Part shown: positions 11,322-22,620 of the stretch, piece by piece
Position numbering within the stretch: position 1 is the stretch's first letter
How the letters are laid out: every line of letters begins with the position of its first letter
Source of the DNA: Symsagittifera roscoffensis
Lineage: Eukaryota > Xenacoelomorpha > Acoela > Convolutidae
Direction: 5' to 3'
Length of the DNA: 64,000 nucleotides
Assembly: GCF_963678635.1 (NCBI RefSeq)
Contig: NC_087066.1
Location: forward strand, 43,823,624 to 43,887,623
Program-made: the position numbers and the translations under genes
Notes under the pieces: model-generated
Databases searched by the model: none
What the model saw: the letters and a program-made list of their open reading frames with translations, nothing else
Told to the model about the DNA's origin: nothing

Positions 11322-12772
11322 GGTTTATCTATATATCTAGTGTTAAACCTAAGTTTTTTATCTTTTTTTTCGAAGCTCCATTTTTTTGCGCCCTGAGTGC
11401 AATGTCTTTTTCGTGTCAATTTCTTCTTTTTAACTATGTCAATAAGTGACAATTTTAGCGTCTCCGAAGCTGAAAAGTGAGACACACTCGTTTCCAAGAA
11501 CAAGTTCTATGCGAAGATATACTTCTTGAAAGTAAAAACTTAATTTTCTGCCAAATTATCTTGATTTGGTTTTTTTTTAATTTTTCCTTTTTTTTTCTTA
11601 TAATGCCAAATTAAGCTCGAAGATATTTTGGCGTTCTTCCTTCCGATATTGATTTAATCGTTTTATAATTTGCTGCATTTGTTTACCCGTTTTTCGTTTG
11701 ATGATTACGGCAATCGAAATATCCTTGTTTTCGCAAAACTTGGTCATACCACGATGTTTGATCGACATTTAGCGTTCGAGGGAACCCATGGATTTCAAGT
11801 TTTTGTCCTAATTTTGTTTGCGAAGTTTAGCAGTTGCTTGAGGGAATACATTGCAGTCGGAAATTTGGAAGTTACTCGAAATGGTCAAGAAAATCGATTA
11901 GCAATTAAACCTACTTTCTATTCTCGTAGTTTTTTTGCCCGGTAAAATCCTTGGTGTTTTTATTCAGTTCATGAAGTGAAGTAAGGTAAGGGCTGACCGC
12001 TTTTTCTAGGTATAAAAGATCTCAAATTTCAGCGTAATTTCGTGCAGGGCTTACAGCTTTTATCATCTGTATCTAGTTTCTGTTGTTTAATGGCCAAAAT
12101 TTATGTCAGACGCTGACGCTATCCCCAACTGACGTGGGTAGAGAAAAACATCTATGCATCCATATCATCCTACTGCAACTTAGAAGTTTGTCTAGAGCTG
12201 ACAAATATGGACGCACTTTTCTGCAACGATTTTCATCTCGTTTTATGATGCATCTTTAGAAATGCTGGAGCGTGTTCTGCGAGCAACTTTTTGCTAAATG
12301 ATTTTGAAAGGCTGGCTTTGAGTTTAATTTTTCAAAAGCACTTCTTGGTTCCATATTTATTGGCTTCAAATGGCACAAACTTCATGTCTGTATCAACTTC
12401 TTTTTCTCCCCCTGCTGCCTGATTGTTTTTTTATCAATAATCATAATAACTGTTTTCGTTTCTAAATGGGTTTTAGGTTTTCATACAAGTTGTTTTTAGT
12501 TCTCTTCGATAATTTTCGACCAAATTTAACAACGATTTAATTGTTTCACGAACATTTTTAACATTGTAGAAATGAAAGCTGTTGATGAAATTGGGTATCT
12601 TTAAGGGCGATACTGTTTTTTAACAGAATGGTTTATGTTTGTTCTTTGGAAAATAAGGTTGAACAACAAAATTGTTTGACTATTCAAATAGCAGTTTGAG
12701 AACAGGTTTTTTTTATACTTCCCTGTATTCAGCGACATCATTTTTTGAATTGGTTTTTGGATGTGATGTCGT
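11322..12772. other. Non-coding AT-rich interval
   Basis: A plus-strand frame at 11670-11945 is open in both arms but has no recognisable motif. A 72-codon frame seen at 38661-38879 in the right arm is broken by one missing A in the left arm. I call no gene here. Confidence 0.4.
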
Positions 12773-13055
12773 TAGGGGGGGGGGGGCAAACCTTAGGGGA
12801 GGGGGGCAAACGTTAGGGGGGAAGCATAAGGGGGAAGCAAACGTTAGGGGGGGGGACGTTAGGGGGCAAACGTTAGGGGGGTGGTCAAACGCTAGGGGAC
12901 AAACGTTAGGTGGCTCAAACGTTAAAGGGAGAGCTTAACCGGTTCGAAGGGGTGTGGTTCAGATGAGGTGCGAGGGGGGGGGGGGTTGGGACAGTGTTTC
13001 AGGTACGGGGAGGGGGGAGCGGAGCAAAGGGGCAATCTTTAGGGGGGAGAGCTTA
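12773..13055. repeat. G-run minisatellite (left arm)
   Basis: Degenerate repeats of the type caaacgttaggggg run from about 12773 to 12935. G-rich sequence with runs of up to twelve G continues to 13055. The plus strand has many runs of four or more G, so quadruplex formation is plausible. The right-arm copy (39389-39680) differs mainly in G-run lengths. Confidence 0.9.
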
Positions 13056-13227
13056 ACAGAATCTTTTTGCAAATGAGTTTAGGTTTAGAAATGGATTAGG
13101 CCGTACACTGGATTTACAAAGTTTGCGCATAATTCATTTGATAAATGCAGAAATTCTTGCAAAAGTTTGCACGACGCAAAACAAAAATAAGTGGAAAAAA
13201 AAATCAATTTTAATGTGATTTTCTACT

Positions 13228-13410
13228 TATTATATAATCCATTATAATGGATTTCGAATAAATTATAATGCTTTTTGTTTTTGCGAGAAAAATGGATTTA
13301 AATCCAATTTTAGTCCAATTTTGTTGTCTGGGCGTAACATGGGAATCGATTATGTTTACAACATTTTAGACCATAAAAATCCATTATATTCGATTTGTTT
13401 TCCTTTTTCG
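13228..13410. repeat. Cluster of AT palindromes (ATAATCGATTATAAT type)
   Basis: Motifs such as taatccattataatgg, gaatcgattatg and ccattatattcgat are packed here, next to the G-run minisatellite. The same pairing of G runs and palindromes recurs at 14450-14940, 23460-24030 and 24300-25250. The right-arm copy is at about 39852-40034. Confidence 0.7.
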
Positions 13411-14447
13411 TAAATGCGGGCGCGTTCTCGTGGTCCGTTCTTCAGAACAAACTTCACATTTTTTTTTTAACAAGAGCACTTCAAATGAGACAAGCAAAAA
13501 TTAGATCCGGTAACGAGTAAATTTAAATCAAACCGTTCAACAACCTCATGAGAACCGTACACAGTTCAGCAGCAATTAAGCGCCGTTTTAGCGGGAAAAG
13601 GAAAGTAATTGGTGTTAAACGATATAATTGAAAAATTTTAAATGTTGCAAAAACTGAAAAAATAATCAGGCAACAATTTTTTTGAACTAAATCATAGGTT
13701 ACGTGCAAAAATTCCATGAGAGGTTACGTGATGAGCTTCCATTCAACTCTTTACTGTGAAAAAATGTGACAGTTTGCTTCAAAAGGAAATAAAATCATGG
13801 ACCACCTGGTTTGAATGCATGGGAATGGAGGAAGACTTCGATGACCCTTAACTAGCTTACAATTCTTAAATGTCACACAATTCGCAAATTGTCTCTGCAA
13901 CAAAAAACTAAAATTTTAAACAAAAAAATTTAACCTCCTGGTATCACACGAAAAAATTAAATTGTAAGACTTAGAGAGGTTTAAGGGTAAGTTTTGTCAA
14001 CTGTAACACGATGCGTGTCTTTTGCTATGAAAAAATGTTGCGAGAACCCTAAGTTTTTGACAAAGAGAAAATGAGAAAACTCTTTCACAATGAGAAAGTT
14101 CTAAGATTTTGAAAAAGAAACCTTGAACTTTTTCATCTCTTCGAGCAAAAAAATGAAATACAGTTGAAACATAAAAAATCTCATCGACTTCATTTGAATC
14201 GAAACAAATATCAGAAGTTTCAAGAAGAAAAAATTGAAAATTTTGAAAAAACACTTGTAATCAATCAAATGAAAAGAAGAACAGAGTGCGTGAAATAAAT
14301 TTAAAAAACAACAAACAAACTGACCTCGAAAAGTGAAATGTTTTTATAGTTTCTTGCAAGCTTTAGTTTTGTGTACGCAAAATCTAAAGATTTATCACAA
14401 CAGAATGTAGACCTCGAATTCTCTAAAGCCAGACCGGCACCGGAGTT
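13411..14447. other. Non-coding AT-rich interval
   Basis: No domain is seen. Minus-strand ORFs at 13523-13717 and 13997-14254 are intact in both arms but low-complexity and unrecognised. It is repeated at about 40035-41072. Confidence 0.5.
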
Positions 14448-14945
14448 CCATGGATAATAATAGATTATAATGGAAAAACGTTGTCTAAAATGTTGTCATT
14501 ATAATCTATTACTGTGGCAAATTTAGACTTTATAATGGATCCATTTAAAATCCATTATGATTGATTATAAGGGATTATAATCTATACAATTTTTGCAAAA
14601 TCATTTGCAAAACTTGCAACATTTCTGCGTTACTCACAGCCTACTCGCAATCTAAACCTACTCAAGTTAATCCCCTCCCCACTTTGCCCCCCATCAGTCC
14701 GCATTTGTCGAAATCCCCTCCCCCAGTAAACGGAGGGCGGGGGTTAAACTAAGATGAGGGGGGTTAATTGAGGAGGGGTAAACTGTGTGTGTGTGGGGGG
14801 GGGGGGGAGGGGGGGGTGTAAACTGGGGAGAGGGGGTGTAAATCATAAACCCCCCCAAAGTCTATGGGTGTAAACAGGGAGAAAACAGGGAGAAAAACGG
14901 GGGGGGGGGGGGGGGGGGTAAACAGGGAAGCGGTAAACGGGGTAT
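14448..14945. repeat. AT palindromes followed by G-run block (left arm)
   Basis: 14448-14590 holds attataatgga/tccattat-type palindromes, then ttgcaaaatcatttgcaaaa. 14655-14945 is dominated by G runs (up to about 19), gtgtgtg and gggtgtaaac-type units. The order is the mirror of the 12773-13410 block. The right-arm copy at 41073-41570 differs in G-run lengths. Confidence 0.85.
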
Positions 14946-15127
14946 ATAAAACAAAAATTATAAAGGTTATACGACAATTTGGGTTACGAGCATCACATTA
15001 AACTTTAGCTACCTGGACTACTATGCTTCACCGAATCATTACGACTATCAGTTATTTAAATCAAAATTATAGCTGTCACTGATCTTGATCTTTCGAAAAC
15101 ATTTGTCATCAGCAAACAAAAGTTTTT

Positions 15128-15416
15128 GCTGAGATCCTTGAACTGGCTGGCAATGCTGCTAAAGACAACGAGAAGTCCAGAGGATCATCCCCAGACACTT
15201 GCAGTTGAACGAGGATACTTGAGCTGGCTGGCAACGCTGCTAAAGACAACGAGAAGTTCAGGATCATCCCCAGACACTTGCATCAGGAACGACGAAGAGC
15301 TGAACAAGCTGCTCCACGGAGTAATAATTGCTCAGGGTGGAGCACGGTCAAACATCCAGGCTGTGCTCCTGCCCAAGAAGCAGTCTTCGTCTCAGCCCAA
15401 GTCTGACAAGAAGTAA
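15128..15416 (+). pseudogene. Histone H2A C-terminal pseudogene with internal duplication (left arm)
   Basis: From 15128 the frame reads [16 protein letters not shown], the H2A alpha-3 region. An ~81-bp offset repeat of the same segment follows ([20 protein letters not shown]). A few bases are lost before the C-terminus, which returns in frame as [19 protein letters not shown] and [10 protein letters not shown] with a lysine-rich tail and stop. The first repeat has a 2-nt insertion and the second a small deletion, so no continuous H2A frame remains. The N-terminal half of H2A is absent. Sequence upstream of 15128 is unrelated. H2A forms the H2A-H2B dimer of the nucleosome, but this copy cannot encode it. 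The C-terminus is highly conserved, which makes the identification secure. Confidence 0.93.
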
Positions 15417-15466
15417 AGAGCTTCTACCTATGCCAGTTGCTAGCTCTCATGCTTCAGCATCAAACC

Positions 15467-15482
15467 GGTCTTTTTAAAGGCC
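15467..15482 (+). promoter_or_regulatory. Histone mRNA 3' stem-loop (left arm)
   Basis: GGTCTTTTTAAAGGCC lies about 50 nt after the H2A stop. It forms a 6-bp stem (one T-G pair) with a 4-nt loop, followed by ACAAA. Position and shape match the 3' processing stem-loop of replication-dependent metazoan histone mRNAs. Its presence, with no poly-A tail nearby, suggests the pseudogene arose by DNA duplication and not by retrotransposition. Confidence 0.85.
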
Positions 15483-17383
15483 ACAAACTCTGAAGTTTTA
15501 TCTTTTTATCCTGCATAGCAGGCATAGCTAAGCTACTCAGAGCAAGCTAAGGTAGCCTAACAACACTAGCTAGCCTCGAGTTCGACTAGCAGTGGAAAAT
15601 TGAAGCTTAATCAAGCTTTGAGCTGAGAGCCCATCAGAATGGAGTATTCTTCTAGCTCAATTTGAACATAATTTTTCAAGTTGGGTTTGCTTTTTGCTCG
15701 ATCCACAACTAAACACCACTACAACTAGATCTCTACAATGTCACTTAAAATAGAACATGAAAACATAGGTTATTCGAAAAAACTTGATTGAATTGATTGA
15801 ATTTTTGCAAGTACCAAACAGCATAAGAAAATAGATACTAAAGCCGAATCAGACTCGATTGGTTCTTTTCAAGGCATTCCGTAGGTACATTCCTTCAAAC
15901 GCTCAGTTTATAATACCTAATTGAATGCCAAAATAGGTTTGCTTAGAAACGGAATTCATTATATTCAGTAGAGCAAAGAAACAAGAAGAAAATTTTACAA
16001 AATTTAAAGCTTATAGTTGGAAAAAAAATTGAAGAACAATAAATTGTCAATTCTCTTGCAGATATAATCAATCAGCGAAAAATTACTGAGGAAATATCTT
16101 GAGGTATCAAAAAATTACTATCCAATAAAAACCTTTGGCAAAAAACTCTTGCCTTTTCTTAAAGTTTTGACAAAACTGTTACCAGTCTATACCATTTTAG
16201 ATTACCCAATTAACCAAACGCTAAAATTTGTCGTTCGAAATCTCGTATTTAAAAATCACATTTAAATAAAACTTGTATAGAATCGCTTTTAATGAGCGTT
16301 CTACCAAATTGGATCAAAATACAAGATTACAAAACATTCTCGAACTCTCTAAAAATAATGCAACCAAATACAGACTAAAGATGTTTTTTTTATAAGCTTT
16401 TTCTACTAGATAAATCACTTGCGGCCAATGGAAAGACCACGTGGAACAATTTTTTTTTTCATCTGACAGATATCAATGTTGTTCATTGTTCAACTTAATG
16501 TTTAATTTTTTATACTATTTCATTATATTTTTTTATTTCATAAAATTTATTCGGTTTCCCTAGGTTCCTTATTTTAACTTTAGCCTTACTGTTTTGACAA
16601 AATTACTATGAAGATGTGTTTTGTTTAAAAATTGTGCCTGTTTGTCAGGCGTTCTTTATTAGATTTTAGAGACAGGCCTGTCAATTGAAATTCATGGAGA
16701 GAGGGGGAAACTGGAACTAGCTTGAAAAGTCTGATGGTGCACCGTTGGACCTGCTGGGCTCGGTTGCCTTTCTTCTTGTTTTTTTTTGTTTTAAAGGCTT
16801 GATTTTGAAATTTAATATATTTGGTTGTTGATATCGTTAGAATTCCCAATAACTGCTTGCCATGGGTTAATTCAGTCCTCTATAGACCCGACAAAATTCG
16901 ATTTTATTTTTACGCTGTGGAAAAATGAAGAAAATTACTCAGAATGTACAATTAAAGATTGCTTAAAATCTTCAGGACTGATAATTTGAACTAGGTGTGA
17001 TTGTTTTTTGTAGTTATTATCCTAATAATTAAATAAATAGTTTTCTGAGCCGATCTAAGAAAATCCAATGGTTTCAATGTCTTTTATGTGTTGAATTAAA
17101 AATTGTAAATGAAACAACAAGAAGTAATGAATTAGCTTAGATATTCAAATTAGTACAGCGGTTTCAAATATCTAAGTACTCAGGAGCAGGACCGAAGATT
17201 TCTTCAATTTGGAAAACTTCCTCAACGTAGAAAAATTTTTAAAATTTTTAAAACTTTCAAGGTCACTTTGTTTTTCTATGGAGTAGCCGAAAAGAAGCAT
17301 TAGTCAAGCTTAAGTTCTTTAGTAATTGGAAAAAAAACTCGTGCAAAAACTCCATCCCAAGTTTCAAGCCCGCTTTAAGTTAT
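15483..17383. other. Non-coding AT-rich interval
   Basis: No recognised gene. Around 16625-16760 the minus strand has an AATAAAG motif downstream of a 74-codon frame kept in both arms, plus the palindrome gacaggcctgtc. This could be the 3' end of an unidentified transcript, but I see no domain. It is repeated at 42108-44008. Confidence 0.4.
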
Positions 17384-17687
17384 CTTGAGCAGAAAATAAA
17401 GCTAAAAATTTAAGCGCAATGAAGAAAATATAAAATCTTGGATCAAACTTGCTGCTTCCGATGACAGTATTGCTCCTTTTCAATTTAGAACTATTGGAAT
17501 TGATCTCCTAGCACTCTCAGCAGGCCAATCCAAACCTTGAGCAAAAAATAAAGCTAAAAATTTAAGCGCAATGAAGAAATTATAAAATCAATGATCAAAC
17601 TTGCTGCTTCCGATGACAGTATTGCTCCTTTTCAATTTATAACTATTGGAATTGATCTCCTAGCACTCTCAGCAGGCCATTCCAAAT
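17384..17687. repeat. 152-bp tandem duplication inside the RT relic (left arm)
   Basis: Two head-to-tail copies (17384-17535 and 17536-17687) each encode IKLAASDDSIAPF in the same relative position. Because 152 is not a multiple of three, the duplication breaks the frame. The right-arm copy is at 44009-44312. Confidence 0.95.
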
Positions 17688-18955
17688 CCAGAAAACTCAG
17701 ATAAATTTTTTGTGACGAAAAGATTTCGATCCATACGAAGCGATAATGTCTCTTCCGAATGGATCCGGAGCAGGTAGAGACAAAATTTTTTTTAGTAAAG
17801 GGAATTCATTGCACTGCACTACATTAATTTTCTGAACATACTTGCTAAGCTTATAAAAGTCATTGGAAGTGGCCCAAGACCTATTAATCTTTTATGACTT
17901 TTCTGTCGCAAAGCTCAATAATAATAAGTTTTTGGCGCAAAACGTATTGCCCTCATAAAGATAGACGGATGGTTGAGAGCAACTGCCATAAGCAACACGC
18001 TAAGACACATCGCGTCAAAAGCGTAAGAAAAAAAATCGGAAATCTCGGTCGTAGCACTTAACAAGGAGCAGAAACTGCTGCACACTCGTTTCGAAATCCA
18101 ACAGAGCGCGTCGACAATCCAAAATTTACTGTTGTTTAAAAAGAGACTTTAAGAATGCCTTCAAGTCTTTTAATAGAGAAACAATGTTTAATCATGTTTC
18201 TTTGGAGTATTGCGAATACACCCCTTGCGCGGACAGTAAACCCAGTTACTTTCTTACTGCAGCACTACCATAATGTCAAAAGATGGAACTCTGCCAGGCG
18301 ATCCCACACGTTTTCTTGGTGAATTAATTCAGTCACTGGCGAAAACTGCTAGAGTTAAAAAACTTTGGTTCTTTAGATCATGGAAACATAGCCAACGTTT
18401 ATAAGGTAGCACTCTGGGAGCTTAATAACATCTGAAAATGGAACCGATCAACGGCTTGAATTTGATAATGAAAAAGTGCGAAGGACAATCACGAGTACAA
18501 AGTACAGTTCAAAACTAAACCCAATGAATAAAATATGCCCCAAAAAGAAGATTTTGTTATACCATAGTCTCCAATCGACGAAATTTGCTTTAAAGTTTGT
18601 TGATGACAAAATTAGAAAGCTTGAAAAAATCTCGGAGGCCGTTGACAAACTAGATGCCCATTACGGTTTTTACCTTCTGAAAAATTGCTTTAGCAAGCCA
18701 AAACTCCTATCTGTTTTGCGTACAAACCCTCATTTTTTTCAAATTTGGTTTTGGGATGGCTTCCACAGAATACTAAGAAACTCGTTATGCAGGTCAAAAA
18801 CGTGAAAATGAATGATAACTGTTTTTTATTTAAAGGCAGCTCTCTTGACAGTCAAAAGTGGCTTGAAAGTTTCCTTCGCTCGTCTGCCAGCTTTGTTCTG
18901 CTTTTTATCCTCAACAGAAGTAGCTAAAAAATCCGTATACAACTTTTTTTGCTAA
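17390..18955 (+). pseudogene. Reverse-transcriptase pseudogene (left arm)
   Basis: Motifs appear in RT order on the plus strand, scattered over several frames. KNLSAM plus IKLAASDDSIAPF (17442) is the pre-RT segment. DGWLRATAISNTLRH (about 17964-18008) matches the finger block with conserved basic and Ala-Ser residues. DFKNAF (18145-18162) is catalytic motif A. PGDP (around 18297-18308) corresponds to motif B. GLNLIMKKCE near 18450 resembles the post-catalytic block. KFVDDKIRKLEK, DAHYGFYLLKNC and PKLLSVLRTNP (18590-18730) belong to the C-terminal half. Motif C (the YxDD equivalent) is not recognisable. Many stops and frameshifts show it is dead. The exact retroelement lineage is not assigned. 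A second ORF of the element follows at 19204. Confidence 0.8.
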
Positions 18956-19203
18956 GACCAGGTGGATGAAGCTGATAGTCATGCGCTTAAAAGGAGTTTT
19001 GAACAATTTGATAGATTGGTAACGTGAAGATACACAAAAATGTGCAATATACATTTTATATGCATTCTCAAAAAACGTAGATATAAAATTTTGAAATCCA
19101 AAGTCATTGAATTACTTTTTAATTACAGTATCTCTCTTTTAAAAGGGGTCTCATTTCTTATGGAAAAATCTGACAATTTTTTGAAGCTGTTTTTTGAGTT
19201 TAC

Positions 19204-19830
19204 TTGGTTAGGATTGACATGGTCTTCATTGTAGCGGCCAGTTCTCTCTACCACAGCCTTGAACAATTTAGCGACCCGGAAAAAAAATTGCTTAAAATAT
19301 CGGCTTTTCCGGGACTCTCTAAACCCGAAAACAAGGAATCCACAACAAAACCTCGTGATTCTACTTCTCAGGTCATCTCTACCACAAAAATAACAAGAGA
19401 TGTTGAGGTACATTGTCATCAGTGAGTCTATTAACAGCCATCGCACGAACATTTACAGAGCTTGCACTGAAGAGGAAGTGACAGAATTTTTGAAGATACT
19501 GACAAATAACAAGGCAATAGTATACTGTCAGAGAAATGGTACCCCAGATATCAGGAACCAACTGATCAGCGCGGGTTTTCTTGCCCTCTCTATCACTCTG
19601 TCACGAGGTTTTTGTTTTCAAAGAAGAAGAGGATAACGAAGTTGGTGAATGAGTGTCAGGCACTTCAACAGGACGTTCAGCTGGAGATTATGTTTTTTTG
19701 ATTGTGTTCAAACAACAATAAAATCAGCCGACTGTATTGCCGAAGCTTCGTTACAGCACGAAAAAAAGAAGTCGCAAACAAGAACAAGAGCACACAGTAG
19801 AAAATTAATGGACAGAGGCGAGGAATCTGT
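19204..19830 (+). pseudogene. Decayed second retroelement ORF of unknown function (left arm)
   Basis: Two overlapping frames, 19204-19425 (VFIVAASSLYHSLEQF, then KISAFPGLSKPENKE) and 19400-19636 (RACTEEEVTEFLKILT, AIVYCQRNGTPDIRNQ), align in order with the intact ORF at 55719-56456 (VVGASSLRRTLDYL, RFPFAKSGLSPNQNN, EQLTEIFTKFQ, AIIYIRRDVTP). A basic, glutamine-rich remainder extends to about 19830. It lies about 250 bp downstream of the RT relic on the same strand, so the two probably belong to one element. The biochemical role is unknown. The block starting GASSLRR resembles the first block of SGNH/GDSL-type folds, but no catalytic set can be assigned. Confidence 0.65.
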
Positions 19831-20512
19831 AGGGGGGTATTGAATAGAACGTTTCAATACAGAGTGTGAGTAAAACTTATGCGTTTTGTTTTGTTTTGTT
19901 TTATGTCACGTGAGGTTTATTCCTCGTTGCTTGCACAGCAATTGGCACAGTTATACTCCCTTTTCCAATCTTCTTTGGATTTCATTAAAGAAACTTGTTT
20001 GGAGATTATTCCGATATTTTGACTACACTTATTTTACTATAATCAATTGCCACCAACGTGTTAAACTTCTGAGAGTATTAGAGAAAACGACAAAATACTT
20101 GATTTTTAGAAGTTCTGGGTCCCAGAAAATGAGTTTTTCTTGGACCAAGCACTATTCAATTTGCTGAAAAAAAGTTATAATAACAGAGTTGAACAACGCT
20201 AGGACGATAAATTGACCAAGTCAGATGATAAAAACGTCGACGTTTAGGAAAAGGCAAAATGGGCAGTATAGAGGGCGTTAAAAGTGTTGGCCTTTGGTAA
20301 TAGGATACTTAAGTTTCAATGGACAAAATACAACAACAACTATCTGAAAGACAAGTACGACCTCTTAGGAAACACGATTAGGGATCGACAAAAGCTCTTG
20401 ATGATAATGCAGCACCAGTTTGGCTTCAACAGGTTTTGTCGTAAAGACCAAAGTTTCCGGTCGGGGAAAAAAGTTTAATGAGACTCAATTTCTTGCCAAT
20501 ATTGACATCTTG
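19831..20512. other. Interval between the second ORF and the duplication edge
   Basis: Several short plus-strand frames occur (for example 19886-20167 and 20284-20478) without a domain I recognise. They may be further decayed parts of the retroelement. It is repeated at 46456-47137. Confidence 0.4.
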
Positions 20513-21190
20513 GATAGTTAAAAAAAAGACGAAATTTGTCTGAAGAAAAAAAACACACCGAGCACAAATATCTCGTTACTTTTGTTACGAAAGTCGGAAC
20601 AATAAGAATCATTGAAAAACAATTAATTGTAAACATAATTAAAAAAGTTTGGAAAATCAAAATTGATAAAGTTTCAAGTTTTTTTCAAATGCATGCCTCA
20701 AATAACTTGCCTCATACCAAATAGCTAAATGGAAAAGCTTTTGAGCCCAATTGAATCGCCGCCCGAAAATAATAGAACCAAATAAATTGCGTTTCTTGTC
20801 CAATTTATTCATTGCAAGTTTTCAAACAGCTCTAAATTTACCAAACATAAACATGGGTGAAACATGTTTATATTTTGTGCTGAAGGCGTTAATATTTTCC
20901 AGATGTAAAATTCCATATACACGAAATTGCACTTAAAAAAGCAAAAAGTAGTCAAAAAGTCCAAGGAAAAGCCAAACCCAGCACAAATCCTCCAGCTTTT
21001 TTAGAAAGTTGTAACAAAAAATAAGCAATTTATTTGAGCTCAGTTCATGTTAAGCTTGTATGACAAAAAAAAATTTTCTCAGGTCCAATGGAATCAATTT
21101 ATCACAAATTGGTCCGTAAATGAAAAACGGGTGTTTCTAGGCACCCAAAAAAATGTGCACATTCAGACCAAAAGTGTAATAATTTCCTTG
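20513..21190. other. Spacer start, non-coding
   Basis: AT-rich sequence directly after the left arm. I see no domain or structured repeat in it. Confidence 0.5.
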
Positions 21191-22548
21191 CAATATATTA
21201 CTTAGCCTTATCTCGAGTTTATTTGTGCTACTTGGTTTTGCAGTGAAGAAAAACACGATTGAGTCCAATTTTCTTTAACCATTTTGTTGTCGGAACAGTT
21301 AGTTATCTTGAAATCGGTTATGTCACTAGCGCCCTAGAGAGAATTAGGAATTGACACTCTCAGCACAGAATCATGATCATCTTTAATAATGACATTCAGA
21401 GAAGCTTACACTTTTAATAATATCAGGGGCAGAAAAGTTTTTTAGTTCTACAAAAGCAATATTGAAACAGGCAAAATCCTTTCGAAAATGTTGAACGTTT
21501 TGTAGATCAACTAAAGATAAGCTCAATTCGCTTATCAGTTTTCTGTTAAATCTGAACCGCAATATTAAAACAATTAGACCTAATCAGTTTTCAATGCGTG
21601 CAATTGGTACAATCGTATCGCAAAACCAAGCTGCCTTGGAGTAAAAGGATCAGGAACAGTTGTTCATAATGAACTTTCTTCCAATCTACAATGATAAAAT
21701 TATACAAAACCGTAAGCTTTGTCAAACAATTCCAAGCATTTCAAAAACACATTTTTTGGCTAGAAAAATTGTCGGGTCAAAATTTGACAAAGGCAGAAAG
21801 TCCCACGGTATTCTTGATATTGGTCTGGGTCCAAAAAAAACTCATTGTGAATATAAAATATGACCAGTGTTCCTTGTTTCTTTCTGTAAAAGCAATTTTT
21901 TGCAATCGTTAAGCAGATTTAGACTTAACTTTAGTTATATGCGCAAATCAACTCTTCTTCGATGTTCACTCTAAATATGCCTGAAAAATAAAATTTTCTA
22001 CGAATTCTCCCCTGGCACGCACAAAAAAGTTTCACAAAATTTCACTGCAACTCGAACTACAACAGAAAAAAAAACTCATTTTGACATATCACACAGCCAA
22101 AAAGTGAAGTTGTGGAACCTGGTTGCAAAAAAAACACAATTAAGCTCGAGCTTCTTTCCAATTTTGTATTCGGATCAGTTAGTAATCCTGCTGTCCATTA
22201 TGTCTACATTGGGTTTAGCGAAAATCTACTCTCTCACCGCGGTATTAGGATGCGCCACACTGACTTTTGAAATAAATATCAGATCTATGTACTTTTTACG
22301 ATATGAGAGATAGGAAAATTCTACTCATGCAAAACCAAGCTTGATCACAGCTGAAAACAGTTCGAATACGTTGAGCATTAACGAAAACATGGTTCGACCC
22401 GAGGTTGTGGTGCTCAGTAATCGCTTATCAATTTCAGTCTCTTCGAGATGAACTGAATCTCTTCGAGATGGACTTCCTTGCGTTCAGTTGGAATAAGCCG
22501 TGTCTCAAAATGCACTAAGACAGTAGCAGATGTAAGGGGAGGTTTTTT
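21191..22548. repeat. Degenerate direct repeats in the spacer
   Basis: Sequence around 21230-21330 (aaaaacacgattgagtccaa, then cggaacagttagttatc) returns in diverged form around 22120-22215 (aaaacacaattaagctcgag, cggatcagttagtaatc). 21541-21730 returns at 23645-23835 with roughly 85% identity over about 190 bp. A 13-bp repeat, tctcttcgagatg, is tandem near 22440-22470. No coding potential is recognised. Confidence 0.6.
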
Positions 22549-22620
22549 TTAACTAACGCTCCTCCCTCCCCCCCTCCCCCCCTCCCCCACCCCCCCTCCC
22601 CCTCAGGGTTTCTATCCCCT
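22549..22620. repeat. C-run low-complexity tract
   Basis: Runs of up to seven C (ctccctccccccctcc type) form a short low-complexity block. It lies at the edge of a dispersed repeat. Confidence 0.9.

Larger units (their letters stand above)
1..20512. repeat. Left arm of a 20.5 kb direct segmental duplication
   Basis: Sequence from base 1 to about 20512 recurs in the same orientation at 26617-47137. The offset drifts from 26614 to 26625 because of small indels, mostly in A, T and G runs. Real substitutions also occur, for example at 723 versus 27338 and at 7467. The arms diverge after the shared bases gacatct: this arm continues tggatag, the other tttttccgg. The left edge may lie outside the window. 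This is seen directly. Whether it is a genomic duplication or two haplotypes placed in tandem by an assembler cannot be decided from the sequence alone. Confidence 0.97.

Noticed and set aside
12773-12935. Interstitial telomere repeat (TTAGGGGG-like)
   Set aside because: The units are caaacgttaggggg with variable G runs and no TTAGGG periodicity.
12672-12938. Plus-strand ORF of glycine-rich repeats
   Set aside because: It is just the translation of the G-run minisatellite and is not kept in the right arm.
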